Origin: Xanthobacteraceae bacterium
GTDB taxonomy: Bacteria; Pseudomonadota; Alphaproteobacteria; Rhizobiales; Xanthobacteraceae
Direction: 5' to 3'
Assembly (NCBI GenBank): GCA_022841625.1
Contig: JALHRD010000002.1
Coordinates: 62,001-126,000 of the forward strand
DNA length: 64,000 nt
Below the pieces are notes generated by a model. The model had not been told where the DNA came from and made no database searches. It saw only the letters and a program-made list of their open reading frames with translations. A program made the translations under genes and the position numbers. This document shows positions 8,408-19,240 of the stretch, in pieces. The stretch's first letter is position 1. Every line of letters begins with the position of its first letter.

Positions 8408-10996
8408 GTGACCAACCTTGAACGTATGACAGCGGCGGCCTTGCCTGAGCCGTTTGCACGCTGGTTCGCGCAGCGCGGCTGGCAACCGCGCGCGCACCAG
8501 CTCGAGTTACTTGCGAAAGCGTGCGCCGGCCGCTCGGCCCTGCTGATTGCGCCAACAGGTGCGGGCAAAACACTGGCCGGTTTCCTGCCGACGCTGGTGG
8601 AGTTGAGCGAGAATCCTCGCAGCCTGCTCCGTCCACCCTCGCCCGCAAGGGGAGAGGGTACCGGAGCGCGCGGCTCGGGGCGCGAGCTTATCTCCACCGG
8701 CTATGCGGCGCGCCGCGCGGGCTGGCTGCACACGCTCTACATCTCGCCCTTGAAAGCGCTCGCGGTCGACATCGCGCGCAATCTCGAAACGCCGCTCGCC
8801 GAAATGAATTTGCCAATCCGGGTTGAGACCCGCACCGGCGATACGCCGGCTTCGAAACGCCAGCGACAGCGCCGCGACCCGCCGCATGTTCTGCTGACAA
8901 CGCCGGAGCAATTGGCGCTGATCCTGGCGTCCGCCGACGCACCTTTCCTGTTCGGCTCGCTGCGCCGGGTAGTGCTCGATGAATTGCACGCGCTGGTGAC
9001 ATCCAAGCGCGGCGACCTGTTGTCGCTCGGACTGGCGCGGCTGTTCGCGCTGGCGCCGGACCTGACCGCGGTTGGGCTCTCGGCCACGGTCGCGGAGCCT
9101 GACGATCTGCGCCGCTATCTGATGCCGCAACGACAGGGTGTGCCCGTGCTCGCCGACCTGGTGATCGCCGCGGACGGTGCGCCGCCGCAGGTCTCCATGC
9201 TTGACACCGCCGAGCGCCTGCCGTGGGCCGGGCACTCCGCGCGGCACGCCATCGCCGAGGTCTACGACCTTATCAAGTGCAACAAGACCACGCTGGTATT
9301 CGTCAATACCCGCAGCCAGGCCGAGACGATTTTCCAGGTGCTTTGGGGCATCAATGACGACAATCTCGCAATTGCACTGCATCACGGCTCGCTCGATGTC
9401 GCGCAGCGCCGCAAGGTCGAGGACGCAATGGCATCGGGCCGGCTGCGCGCGGTGGTATGCACATCGTCGCTCGATCTTGGAGTCGATTGGGGCGCCGTCG
9501 ATCTGGTGATCAATGTCGGCGCGCCCAAGGGCGCCTCGCGGCTCCTGCAGCGCATTGGTCGCGCCAACCACCGCATGGATGAGCCGTCGCGTGGCGTGTT
9601 GATCCCGGCAAATCGCTTCGAGGTGTTGGAATGCAGCGCCGCGCTCGATGCGATCGCCGCCAAGGCGCAGGATACCCCGCCGGCGCGGGTTGGTGCGCTT
9701 GACGTGCTGGCGCAGCACATTCTCGGCTGCGCTTGCGGCGGACCGTTCTTCGCCGATGAGCTTTACGCCGAGGTGCTGACCGCGGCGCCTTATGCCGAAC
9801 TGGCCCGCGCCGATTTTGACGCAGCGCTCGATTTCGTGGCGACTGGCGGCTATGTGCTCAAGGCCTATGAACGATTCGCCAAGATTCGGCAGGGCAAGGA
9901 CGGCGGCTGGCGGGTCGCGCATCCGAGCGTCGCGCAGCGTTATCGCATGAATGTCGGCACCATCGTTGAAGCCGACATGCTGAAGGTGCGGCTGGTGCGC
10001 TCGCGCGCTTCGAAGCTGATTCCGCGCGGCGGCCGGCTGCTGGGAGAGGTTGAGGAATATTTCATCGAAACGCTCAGCCCCGGCGACGCTTTCGTGTTCG
10101 CGGGCGAGGTGCTGCGCTATGAGGCGCTGGTCGAGAACGAGGTTTACGTCTCACGCGCCAGCGCCGAAGATCCGATTGTGCCGTCTTATGAGGGCGGCAA
10201 GTTTCCGCTCTCGACCTATCTGGCCGATCGGGTGCGACAGATCGTGGCCGACAAGAACCAGTGGCAGGCCTTACCTGCTCAAGTCCGTGAGTGGCTCGAG
10301 ATCCAGAGCTGGCGCTCGCTGTTGCCCGGCCGGCGCGATCTCCTGGTCGAAACCTTTCCGCGCGCCAACAAATACTACCTGGTCTGCTATCCGTTTGAAG
10401 GACGATTGGCGCATCAAACGCTCGGCATGCTGCTCACGCGGCGGTTCGAGCGCGCGCGGTTGCGTCCGATGGGTTTCGTCGCCAACGAATACGCGCTGGC
10501 GATATGGGGGCTCGGCGATGCCGCTGCGCAAATCGCCGGTGGTGCGTTATCGCTGGCAGCGCTATTCGACCAGGACATGTTAGGCGACGACCTGGAAGCT
10601 TGGCTCGCCGAATCCATGTTGATGAAACGAACGTTTCGGAATTGCGCGATTATCGCTGGCCTGATTGAACGGCGCTTTCCCGGTCAGGAGAAATCGCGCC
10701 GTGCGGTGACGATTTCGACCGACCTGGTTTACGACGTTCTGCGCAAGCACCAGGGCGACCATATTTTATTGCGCGCGGCGCGCGCCGACGCCGCCAGCGG
10801 ATTGCTCGACATCCGCCGTTTGGGCGAGATGCTCTCGCGCATCAAAGGCCGAATCGTGCATAAAGCGCTCGATCACATTTCGCCGTTGGCCGTGCCGGTG
10901 ATGCTGGAGATCGGCCGTGAGATGGTCTACGGCGAGGCGTCCGAGGAACTGCTGCGTGAGGCTGAGGCGGAACTCGTGAAGGAGGCAATGCAATGA
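8408..10996 (+). CDS. Ligase-associated DEXH-box DNA helicase (Lhr-like)
   Basis: An 862-residue superfamily 2 helicase of the ligase-associated DNA damage response group. Motif I is APTGAGKTLAG (about residue 48), motif Ia YISPLKALAVD, motif II DELH, motif III LSATV, motif V/VI region SSLDLGVDWG and QRIGRANHR. The C-terminal third has the Lhr-type winged-helix and DUF4968-like regions. The start is GTG at 8408, three bases after the methyltransferase stop. Between motifs I and Ia there is an unusual low-complexity insert, about residues 74-98, that coincides with a DNA palindrome (see the repeat at 8635). Its stop overlaps pdeM by four bases. Confidence 0.94.
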   Translation: MTNLERMTAAALPEPFARWFAQRGWQPRAHQLELLAKACAGRSALLIAPTGAGKTLAGFLPTLVELSENPRSLLRPPSPARGEGTGARGSGRELISTGYAARRAGWLHTLYISPLKALAVDIARNLETPLAEMNLPIRVETRTGDTPASKRQRQRRDPPHVLLTTPEQLALILASADAPFLFGSLRRVVLDELHALVTSKRGDLLSLGLARLFALAPDLTAVGLSATVAEPDDLRRYLMPQRQGVPVLADLVIAADGAPPQVSMLDTAERLPWAGHSARHAIAEVYDLIKCNKTTLVFVNTRSQAETIFQVLWGINDDNLAIALHHGSLDVAQRRKVEDAMASGRLRAVVCTSSLDLGVDWGAVDLVINVGAPKGASRLLQRIGRANHRMDEPSRGVLIPANRFEVLECSAALDAIAAKAQDTPPARVGALDVLAQHILGCACGGPFFADELYAEVLTAAPYAELARADFDAALDFVATGGYVLKAYERFAKIRQGKDGGWRVAHPSVAQRYRMNVGTIVEADMLKVRLVRSRASKLIPRGGRLLGEVEEYFIETLSPGDAFVFAGEVLRYEALVENEVYVSRASAEDPIVPSYEGGKFPLSTYLADRVRQIVADKNQWQALPAQVREWLEIQSWRSLLPGRRDLLVETFPRANKYYLVCYPFEGRLAHQTLGMLLTRRFERARLRPMGFVANEYALAIWGLGDAAAQIAGGALSLAALFDQDMLGDDLEAWLAESMLMKRTFRNCAIIAGLIERRFPGQEKSRRAVTISTDLVYDVLRKHQGDHILLRAARADAASGLLDIRRLGEMLSRIKGRIVHKALDHISPLAVPVMLEIGREMVYGEASEELLREAEAELVKEAMQ
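8635..8659. repeat. Palindromic repeat inserted in frame in the helicase gene
   Basis: A 25-base imperfect hairpin whose apex is CCGCAAG, with stem CCCTC and GAGGG and two internal mismatches. It resembles the perfect hairpin at 31183, sharing the C-rich arm, the GCAAG apex and the G-rich arm. Here it is read through as coding sequence and yields PPSPARGEG in a loop between helicase motifs I and Ia. The bases that follow (to about 8700) may be part of a longer element. Confidence 0.65.
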
Positions 10997-11709
10997 CCGG
11001 TCTGGCGGCACGTCTGCTTGCAGCGAGTGGCGGCGATGTCGCGGTCGCCGGCGTTGCGCTGGTCGCCGACTGCGCCGGCGCGCTCTACTGGCCCGACCGG
11101 GCGCTGCTGGCGGTGGCCGACCTGCACCTTGAAAAGGGTTCGAGTTACGCCACCCGTGGCGTGCTGCTGCCACCCTATGACACCGCGGCAACGCTGGCGC
11201 GACTTGGCAGCTTGATCGCGCGTTACGCACCGCGCATGGTGATCGCGCTTGGTGACAGTTTTCACGACGACGGCGGCACCGCACGCGTGTCGATCGACGA
11301 TCGGGCGATGCTCGGCGCGCTGCAGCGCGGCCGTGACTGGGTCTGGATTGCCGGCAATCACGATCCCACGCCGGTCCATGGGCTGGGAGGCTCCTCGGCG
11401 GCCATGGTCAAGGTCGGCCCGATCGTCTTCCGTCATGCGCCGGAGCGTGGGGCGGCTGCCGGCGAGATTGCCGGTCATCTGCATCCGCTGGCGCGGGTCA
11501 GCGGACGCGGACGTACGGTATCGCGCCGCTGCTTTGCCGCCGACGGCAAGCGCATGGTGATGCCGGCATTTGGTGCCTATGCCGGCGGGCTCAATATTCG
11601 CGACCGCGCCTTTATGGATGTATTCGGCGGCGTCAAATTCACCGCCCATATGCTGGGTGAGGGGCGAATCTATGCGATTGCGGCGCAACGCTGCCTGCGC
11701 GGTGTCTGA
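10993..11709 (+). CDS. pdeM: Ligase-associated DNA damage response endonuclease PdeM
   Basis: A 238-residue calcineurin-like metallophosphoesterase. The metal-binding motifs are all present in order: ADLHLEK (about residue 37), GDSFHDDGG (about 80), GNHDPTP (about 119), and GHLHP (about 160). PdeM proteins are encoded with the DEXH helicase, an ATP-dependent ligase and an MBL-fold exonuclease, and are thought to act together in repair. The start overlaps the helicase stop by four bases (ATGA), so the two are coupled. The ligase and exonuclease of the usual set are not in this window. Confidence 0.92.
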   Translation: MTGLAARLLAASGGDVAVAGVALVADCAGALYWPDRALLAVADLHLEKGSSYATRGVLLPPYDTAATLARLGSLIARYAPRMVIALGDSFHDDGGTARVSIDDRAMLGALQRGRDWVWIAGNHDPTPVHGLGGSSAAMVKVGPIVFRHAPERGAAAGEIAGHLHPLARVSGRGRTVSRRCFAADGKRMVMPAFGAYAGGLNIRDRAFMDVFGGVKFTAHMLGEGRIYAIAAQRCLRGV

Positions 11710-11721
11710 TCGCGCGGCGCC

Positions 11722-12495
11722 TTAATCCCGCCGGAAGATCACCGAGCCAAGCCAGCCGGTGGCAAGCGTCATCATCGCAGTGACCAACCCAAATAACAGG
11801 CCATGGTTGCGCGCGGCTGCGGTTACGAATTGTTCGATGCCGGCCTTGTAAACTTCGAACGCCGACGGCGTGCGCGCCACCAGGGCGCCGTCGGCGAATA
11901 GCCGAACGTCCACCTCGTAATTGCCGGTCGCGACGCCGGCCGGCAATGGAATATTGGCGCGGAACAAGAGCGGCGCCAGGAAGGTCACGCCGTTGGTAGC
12001 TTCGCGATAGAGCCCGCGCCGCGTATTGATGCGCAGAAAGGCCTGGCGGAACGGATCGGTTGCAGCGGCGTCGGCAATGGTTACGGCGGCGCGTTGCGTG
12101 AGCGGAATGTTGTCGATACCGATTTGCTGCCGCCGCCGGGTGTCGGCCGTCGCGATAGCATCGAAATCGCGGTTGGTAAGCACTGCGAGATACGATGGGA
12201 CGCTATCGAATTCGCGCGAGTCGGCATTGATCCAGATGCCCAGAATCCGATCCTTGCGATAAGTCACGGCATTCTGACGCGGTCCGGTAATTGTGGCGAC
12301 GATATCGTATCCGCCGCGGCGCGGGCTTGCAGCTTCGATCGCACCGAACAGCACGAGTTCCGCGCCCGTGAAGCTCGATGTCACCATGACGCGGTGGTTC
12401 GAGAGCGAGGCAATCAGCCGCTGCGCCGCCGCAGGCGCGCTGGCGGCGCACAGCGCCAGGGCTGCGAGCAGGATCGCCAGCGTGGTGCGTTTCAT
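11722..12495 (-). CDS. TIGR02186-family secreted/membrane-anchored protein
   Basis: A 257-residue protein with an N-terminal signal peptide (LAILLAALALCAASAPAAAQ), an extracytoplasmic beta-rich domain beginning with LIASLSNHRVMVTSSFTGAE, and a C-terminal membrane helix (residues about 232-253) ending in FRRD. This architecture is that of the alphaproteobacterial TIGR02186 family, which is nearly always encoded beside a TauE/SafE exporter. Here its start overlaps the stop of the exporter gene upstream by four bases. The likely role is a periplasmic partner of that exporter; no activity is known. Confidence 0.88.
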   Translation of the reverse strand: MKRTTLAILLAALALCAASAPAAAQRLIASLSNHRVMVTSSFTGAELVLFGAIEAASPRRGGYDIVATITGPRQNAVTYRKDRILGIWINADSREFDSVPSYLAVLTNRDFDAIATADTRRRQQIGIDNIPLTQRAAVTIADAAATDPFRQAFLRINTRRGLYREATNGVTFLAPLLFRANIPLPAGVATGNYEVDVRLFADGALVARTPSAFEVYKAGIEQFVTAAARNHGLLFGLVTAMMTLATGWLGSVIFRRD

Positions 12496-13418
12496 CGCCC
12501 GCCCTCCAAGGGTCGAACGGTGTAGAGGTCGTCCGGTTGCAGCACGAGACTGATTGCAAAGCGGATGCCGACCGCGACCACCGTCAAGCCGAGCAGCAGG
12601 CGCAAGTGCTCACCGCGCGTTCGCTGTCCGGTACGAGCGCCGAATTGAGCGCCGATGACGCCTCCGACAATGAGGATCAGGGCCAGCACTGCGTCGACTT
12701 GGTGATTGGTTGCCGCATGCAGCACGATGGCAAACACCATCGTTACCAGTGTGAGGATCAACGAGGTTCCGATTACAACCGAGGTCGGCACCCGCATGAT
12801 GTAAATCAGCGCCGGAACCACCAGAAAGCCGCCGCCGATGCCGATGAAGGTTGAAATGAATTCGACCACAAATCCGATCACCAGCACCGGAATGATCGAG
12901 CCGTAGATCTTCGAGCGTTTGAAGCGGAACTTCAGCGGCAGGCCGTGGAACCAGGCATGGCTGCCGGGACGGCGCAGTTCGGTCGGGTGGCCAAGGCGCG
13001 CGCGGCTGATCGCGCGCGCGCTTTCGATCACCATCATCGTCCCGACGACGCCGAGCAAGATCACATAAGACAGTCCGATGGCGATTTCGAGCTGCCCGAT
13101 GGCGCGCAGCCGGTTGAACATCCATACGCCGCAGGCCGCGCCGACAAGGCCGCCGCATATCAAAAGAATCGCCAATGCCGGGTCAAGTGCGCGCCGTCGC
13201 CAATAGGCAAACGCCGCCGAAAACGTGGTGCCGGCGATGTGGCAGGTGACGGTAGCAGCCGCTACCGCTGGCGGAACGCCGATAAAGATTAGTAGCGGCG
13301 TGGTGAGAAAGCCGCCACCGACGCCGAACATGCCGGAAATGAATCCGACCGCGAGCCCGATCGCCAAGATGACGATAATGTTGACCGGCAGGTCTGCGAT
13401 CGGAAGATAGATCTGCAC
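12492..13418 (-). CDS. TauE/SafE-family membrane anion exporter, partner of the TIGR02186 protein
   Basis: A 308-residue polytopic membrane protein with the duplicated TauE/SafE motif: GFISGMFGVGGGFLTTPLL near the N terminus and EFISTFIGIGGGFLVVPAL in the second half. The GTG at 13418 (VQIYLPIADLPVNI) is preferred because homologues begin with the same QIYLPIADLPVN stretch; an in-frame ATG at 13463 would add 15 residues of no conserved sequence. It is followed, with a four-base overlap, by the TIGR02186 gene, so the two form an operon. Its substrate may be sulfite, sulfate or an organic acid. It is more similar in layout to other alphaproteobacterial two-gene exporters than to the copy at 2989. 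Confidence 0.9.
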   Translation of the reverse strand: MQIYLPIADLPVNIIVILAIGLAVGFISGMFGVGGGFLTTPLLIFIGVPPAVAAATVTCHIAGTTFSAAFAYWRRRALDPALAILLICGGLVGAACGVWMFNRLRAIGQLEIAIGLSYVILLGVVGTMMVIESARAISRARLGHPTELRRPGSHAWFHGLPLKFRFKRSKIYGSIIPVLVIGFVVEFISTFIGIGGGFLVVPALIYIMRVPTSVVIGTSLILTLVTMVFAIVLHAATNHQVDAVLALILIVGGVIGAQFGARTGQRTRGEHLRLLLGLTVVAVGIRFAISLVLQPDDLYTVRPLEGGR

Positions 13419-13479
13419 GGGGCGGGGTCCGTCGGTTCGAGGCTGTTTGCACTGCGGTGGCACGCCACCAAATCAGGTC

Positions 13480-13561
13480 CGCTATCTTCGTTCCAGTGAA
13501 AGCGAGAATCCAGAAATCTTTGGCGGTGATTCACGTTTGTGCTGGGTGAAGACGCCCGGGG
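13480..13561. repeat. Degenerate copy of the dispersed GCGGGAATCCAGA palindromic element
   Basis: The stretch carries GCGAGAATCCAG at about 13502 followed by AAATCTTT and then GCTGGGTGAAGAC, matching the order of blocks in the better copies at 39724 and 43471 (stem, GGAATCCAGA, TCTTT, CTGGGTCC). The stem has decayed (CGTTCCAGTGAAAGCGAGAA). It fills the 205-base gap between the exporter and the Sel1 gene; no promoter or gene is seen there. Confidence 0.5.
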
Positions 13562-13623
13562 CAGACAACCGGCTCAATGCACCTTAGCGGCGTTCGCCGC
13601 GCGGCACACCTCCCGGCTGATTT

Positions 13624-16587
13624 TTATTGCGCGGGCCGGGGCGGTTGCGGCTCGGACGCTGAATTGCGCTTGGTGTTCGATGCGGACGGGGCGTCACCCC
13701 AGCCGCCGGCCGGCGGGCTGACCTCGACGACCGCGGCCGGCTGCGCCTGTGGCTGCCAAGCCTGTACGGCGGCCATCGCTGCGGCAAGCGACGGTTTGTC
13801 CAGCCGCATCGCCAGGTCATCGCGCCTCTTGGCGGAGTCACGGTCGCCTTCGCGGGCTGCGAGCGCGAACCATTTATAGGCTTCCGCCAGATTGGTCTCG
13901 ACGCCAATGCCGCGGGCGTAAAGGACTGCGAGATTGTATTGGCTGTCGGTGACCCCGTGTTCGGCCGCCCTGCGGAACCAGCGGGCCGCAATGGTGTAGT
14001 TCGGCTTGCCCTCAATGCCTTCGGCATAAAGGACCGCGAGATTGTGCATGGCCTTGGCATGGCCGGCTTCGGCGGCGGCGTGATAGTGCCGGCGCGCGGT
14101 GTCGAGGTTTTTTGGCACGCCCGCGCCTTTTTCATAAAGCCCGCCGAGGCGGAATTGCGCTGGCACGAGGCCACGCCCGGCGGCACGCTCGAACCACATT
14201 ACGGCTTCCGGAAGGTTTTGCGGAACGCCGCGGCCATCGGCGAACCGTGTTGCAACCTCGAATTCGGCAGCGGGATCGCCATTGTTTGCCGCAGTGCGCA
14301 GGCCGGTGCTGCCGATGCTGGGCGGCAGGCGGTCGGGGCTGGTATTCGAGGCCGGCACCGGCGCGCTCGGTAACGAGTGGGGCCGTGTGGGTGGGGGCAG
14401 CGCGGCGGTGCGGGTGCCTTGTTCCAGGACCGACCCAGTGGACTCATGTTCAGGACTTGTGGGCGTCGTCGACGGCGCCCCGCTATTGGTGGTATGCGGA
14501 TTGTCGGCCGGCGTCGTTGCAAACCAAAATTGGGATGCCGCGAAATGCAAACCAGCGAGCGCGAGCACAACAACGGCTGCGCCAAGCAGCAGTTTGCGAA
14601 GCCGTTCGCCGAATCGGCCTTTTGCCGAAGGGCCTGACTCGCGTTCGAGCGCGCGTGGCTGTCTTGGCGGCGCCTCCGCTGTGGCGGCCTGTGCGGCGCG
14701 GCGTGCTGCGGCGATGAAATTCGATGAGCCGCCGGGGTCCGAAGTTGCCCCCGGCCGGACGTTTTCGAGCGCCGCCTCTGAGGCGGCGATACGGTCGGCC
14801 GGCGAGGCCCCGCCGCGCGCCCGGCCGGCGCCGGGCTCAAGCGGATGATTGGGTGGCAGGCTGGGGTCGATTGGCCGCCGCTCAGGCGGCGCTGGATGGG
14901 GATTGGCCCGCGCCGCGGACGCGGCGCTTGGTGACGGCTGGTATCCGGATTGAGTCGATGATGCGCTGACAGGAATGCTCGGATGGTTTGGTGCGGGTTC
15001 GGCCGCGCGTGGCGAAGCATTGCTGCGAATGCCAGTCTCGATGGTCGCCAGCCGGTCGACCACCTGGCCCAGCGTATTGTGCATCTTTTCGAGCGTGTCT
15101 TGCGTGCGCTGGAAGTCGCGCTTGAGCGCTTCGGTTTCGGTGCGCCCGGCGTCGGCGCGTTCTGCCGATAGGCGCTGCTGCTTGATTTGGGACTGGAGGT
15201 CGGAAATGCTGCGCTCGATCGTTCCGAGCTGATTGAGGCGCTCCTCCGAGGAATCGAGCCGTTCCAGCGCCGTCATGATGCGTTGTTCCAGCCCGCCGAG
15301 CGCGGTCTGGTCGGTATGGGACGCGTGCAGTTGATCGACTTTGTCGGCGATGCCTTTGACCACCGTTTCGAGTCCGGCCGCATCGATCGGCGCAGCGCCC
15401 GTGGCACGCGACTGCTGCAATGCATCGGCAATGGTTGCGATCTGCCGCTCAATCGCGGAAAAACCATCGGGGGCGGTCGAGATCTGCTCGATCTTTTTGG
15501 AAAGTGCCAGCACCTCCTCAGACAGCCGTTGCACGGCGTCGTTCGACGCTACTTTGGAAACCGCGTCGCGCAACACGACGATGGCTTTCTCGATCTGCGT
15601 GAACGTCGCGGGATCTTGGCTCGCACCCGCGATTTGATCGATCTTCTGTGACAGGCTCTGCACGATCCGATTGAAACCGGCGAGATTTTCGGAGCGGGGT
15701 AGCGTGCGCAATGTATCGCGGACTTCTGCAAGGCCACGCTCAGTGCCGGCGATGGCCGTATTGTCGACGCCGGCGCGGCGTTCGCTGTCGATGCGCGCGG
15801 TAAGCGCGCGAACTTCGGATTCCAGCGCCTCGATAGATTCGCGCGGCAATGCATCTCTAATCATCGCGCCGATTTCGGCGAGTTCCGCCCGCAACGTCGC
15901 GATTGCGCTCTCGAAACTGTTGGAACGCGCGTTCTCAAGCCGGGCGTTAATCTGCCGAAGCTGTTGCTCCAGATCGGGCAGGCGCTGGGTTGGCGCGCGC
16001 GGCATGTCCTCGAGGGCGCGTCGGCGCGCCTCGATCTCGGCGATCGTCGAATCGGATGATTCAGCCGCCGGCGCACGCTCTGCCGCTCCTCGATCCAGTT
16101 GGGTGACGGCGCGATCGATTGCGCTAACGCGCCGCTCGATTTCGGAATTGGCCGATCGCCCATCTTCAATCAGGCGGTCGATCTTGCGATCAAGTCGCGA
16201 AATGACATCGGCAATCAGGCGTGGCGTATCATCGAAACCAGCCGTTCGCTGGCGCGCAGGCGGTTCGACGGTTTGGAGGAAGTCGTTGAGTCGATAGGAG
16301 AGCGCATCGATGCGCGCACCGACGTCGGACATGCGCGCGGTTGGGCGCGGTGCTTCGTCCGCCTCATTGCGGCGCCGTGTTTGCACATTGGCCGAATCAT
16401 CCCGGGTGGCGCGGCGATCCAAGTCCGAAGGTTGGGACGGTTCGATGCCTGCCTTCCGCGCTGATTCGACAATGGCGGCGTCCAGCCACTCCTCAACCGA
16501 CACGCCTGCGCGGCGCGCGGCCTCGCGCGCGGAATCGACCACGTCGCGCCGCACTTCCTTCGCCTGCCCTGAAAAGCCAGAGGTCAT
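13624..16587 (-). CDS. PodJ-like coiled-coil, membrane, Sel1-repeat protein
   Basis: A 987-residue protein. Residues about 1-30 form a short conserved N-terminal helix (EAARRAGVSVEEWLDAAI) found in polar localisation proteins of Hyphomicrobiales. Residues about 100-520 are long predicted coiled coil rich in Glu, Arg and Leu with repeated IEQISTA/IERSISDL-type units. A proline-rich linker follows, then one membrane helix (LLLGAAVVVLALAGLHFAAS, about residue 667), then at least four Sel1 repeats (about 765-945; GDPAAEFEVATRFADGRGVP is the first). The order coil, membrane helix, Sel1 is that of PodJ, the pole organiser of Caulobacter. The ATG at 16587 is chosen over an upstream TTG. The role is probably pole or division-site organisation; it is not certain that it is the orthologue of PodJ. 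Confidence 0.85.
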   Translation of the reverse strand: MTSGFSGQAKEVRRDVVDSAREAARRAGVSVEEWLDAAIVESARKAGIEPSQPSDLDRRATRDDSANVQTRRRNEADEAPRPTARMSDVGARIDALSYRLNDFLQTVEPPARQRTAGFDDTPRLIADVISRLDRKIDRLIEDGRSANSEIERRVSAIDRAVTQLDRGAAERAPAAESSDSTIAEIEARRRALEDMPRAPTQRLPDLEQQLRQINARLENARSNSFESAIATLRAELAEIGAMIRDALPRESIEALESEVRALTARIDSERRAGVDNTAIAGTERGLAEVRDTLRTLPRSENLAGFNRIVQSLSQKIDQIAGASQDPATFTQIEKAIVVLRDAVSKVASNDAVQRLSEEVLALSKKIEQISTAPDGFSAIERQIATIADALQQSRATGAAPIDAAGLETVVKGIADKVDQLHASHTDQTALGGLEQRIMTALERLDSSEERLNQLGTIERSISDLQSQIKQQRLSAERADAGRTETEALKRDFQRTQDTLEKMHNTLGQVVDRLATIETGIRSNASPRAAEPAPNHPSIPVSASSTQSGYQPSPSAASAARANPHPAPPERRPIDPSLPPNHPLEPGAGRARGGASPADRIAASEAALENVRPGATSDPGGSSNFIAAARRAAQAATAEAPPRQPRALERESGPSAKGRFGERLRKLLLGAAVVVLALAGLHFAASQFWFATTPADNPHTTNSGAPSTTPTSPEHESTGSVLEQGTRTAALPPPTRPHSLPSAPVPASNTSPDRLPPSIGSTGLRTAANNGDPAAEFEVATRFADGRGVPQNLPEAVMWFERAAGRGLVPAQFRLGGLYEKGAGVPKNLDTARRHYHAAAEAGHAKAMHNLAVLYAEGIEGKPNYTIAARWFRRAAEHGVTDSQYNLAVLYARGIGVETNLAEAYKWFALAAREGDRDSAKRRDDLAMRLDKPSLAAAMAAVQAWQPQAQPAAVVEVSPPAGGWGDAPSASNTKRNSASEPQPPRPAQ

Positions 16588-16973
16588 GCCGCATCCACGG
16601 TTCAACAAGGTGCGACTGTCAGGCGGCTCGTCAGCCGCAGCTGATTGTTGGTGATTGGACGCACGACGCAGCCCTGTAGACCTTAAACCGCAGTTTCTCC
16701 GCGTTACGGTAAACGAACGGTTAAGAATCGTTACTTTGGTTGGCTGTATGATGCGGTTTCGGTAGGGCTTTGAGGTCGTTCCGGGCGGTTGCCGCGCGGA
16801 ACCGCTCCTGGTGTTGGATCGGCCGCGGTTCCGGCCGCCGGCCTTGGATGCACGCTCGATTCACACGGTTGTGCGACCATCAGTCTCAATGCCGCCGAGG
16901 GACGGGTCCAGAGAACGGGCCCAAGGGGCGGATCCAAGGGACCCGATCCACAGGACGCCGAAGGAGGGAAGTT
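16588..16973. other. Intergenic region between the divergent Sel1 and acyl-CoA dehydrogenase genes
   Basis: This 386-base gap must hold both promoters. The stretch 16690-16740 is relatively AT-rich (CGTTACGGTAAACGAACGGTTAAG, split here as CGTTACGG and AACGGTTAAG), with no convincing -35/-10 pair. The part from about 16895 to 16965 is a low-complexity run of GGGNCC and GGATCC words (for example GGGCCCAAGG, GGATCCAAGG, CCGATCCACAGG). A longer open frame covers it but has no homology, so it is not called. Confidence 0.5.
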
Positions 16974-18758
<1,785 letters not shown>

Positions 18759-18762
18759 CACC

Positions 18763-19218
18763 ATGAGCTCACCCTGACAGGCGAGGCTCAGTGGCGGCTG
18801 CCAATGCGGTGCCGTGCGCTACACGCTGTCTCAGCCACCGGTGCGCGCTTGCATCTGCCATTGTCGGATGTGTCAAAAGGCGTCCGGCCAGCCCTTCGTG
18901 GCGTTCGCCATCGTCAAGGAGAACGCTCTGTAGTGGACGCGCGGCGCGCCCACCGTCTACCGGAGTTCGACGTTGGCGTCGCGCGGTTTTTGCAATGCTT
19001 GCGGGACGCCGCTGACCTACAAATTCGAGGGCGATGAAATCGCCGTTACCATCGGGAGCTTGGACAACCCATTGATTGCCGCGCCAACGGTGCAATACGG
19101 TGTCGAAAGCGCGGTCGCTTGGTGCGCTACGCTCGGCACTCTGCCGCGCATCAAAACCGACGACGATATGAGTCGCGAACTCATGGCGCGGTTTGCAAGC
19201 CACCAGCATCCAGATTGA
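18763..19218 (+). pseudogene. GFA-family (glutathione-dependent formaldehyde-activating-like) protein, broken
   Basis: Read in the frame of 18790, the sequence gives GGCQCGAVRYTLSQPPV, then CICHCRMCQKASGQPF, then FCNACGTPLTY and a normal end at 19218. These are the three cysteine clusters that bind two zincs in the GFA fold, and all are kept. Translation is broken twice: an in-frame TAG at 18931 between KENAL and WTRGAP, and a TGA at 18775 near the N terminus, where the expected LTLTG residues appear in another frame, pointing to a small indel between about 18768 and 18790. A 246-base ORF from 18973 would lack the first two zinc clusters and is unlikely to work. The decay looks recent because downstream codons are still well conserved. 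Confidence 0.78.
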
Positions 19219-19240
19219 GATACCTGATAGGCGGACGCGC

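Noticed and set aside
8507-9922. 471-codon open frame on the minus strand within the helicase gene
   Set aside because: It is the antisense shadow of the helicase in high-GC DNA, with no domain or conserved start.
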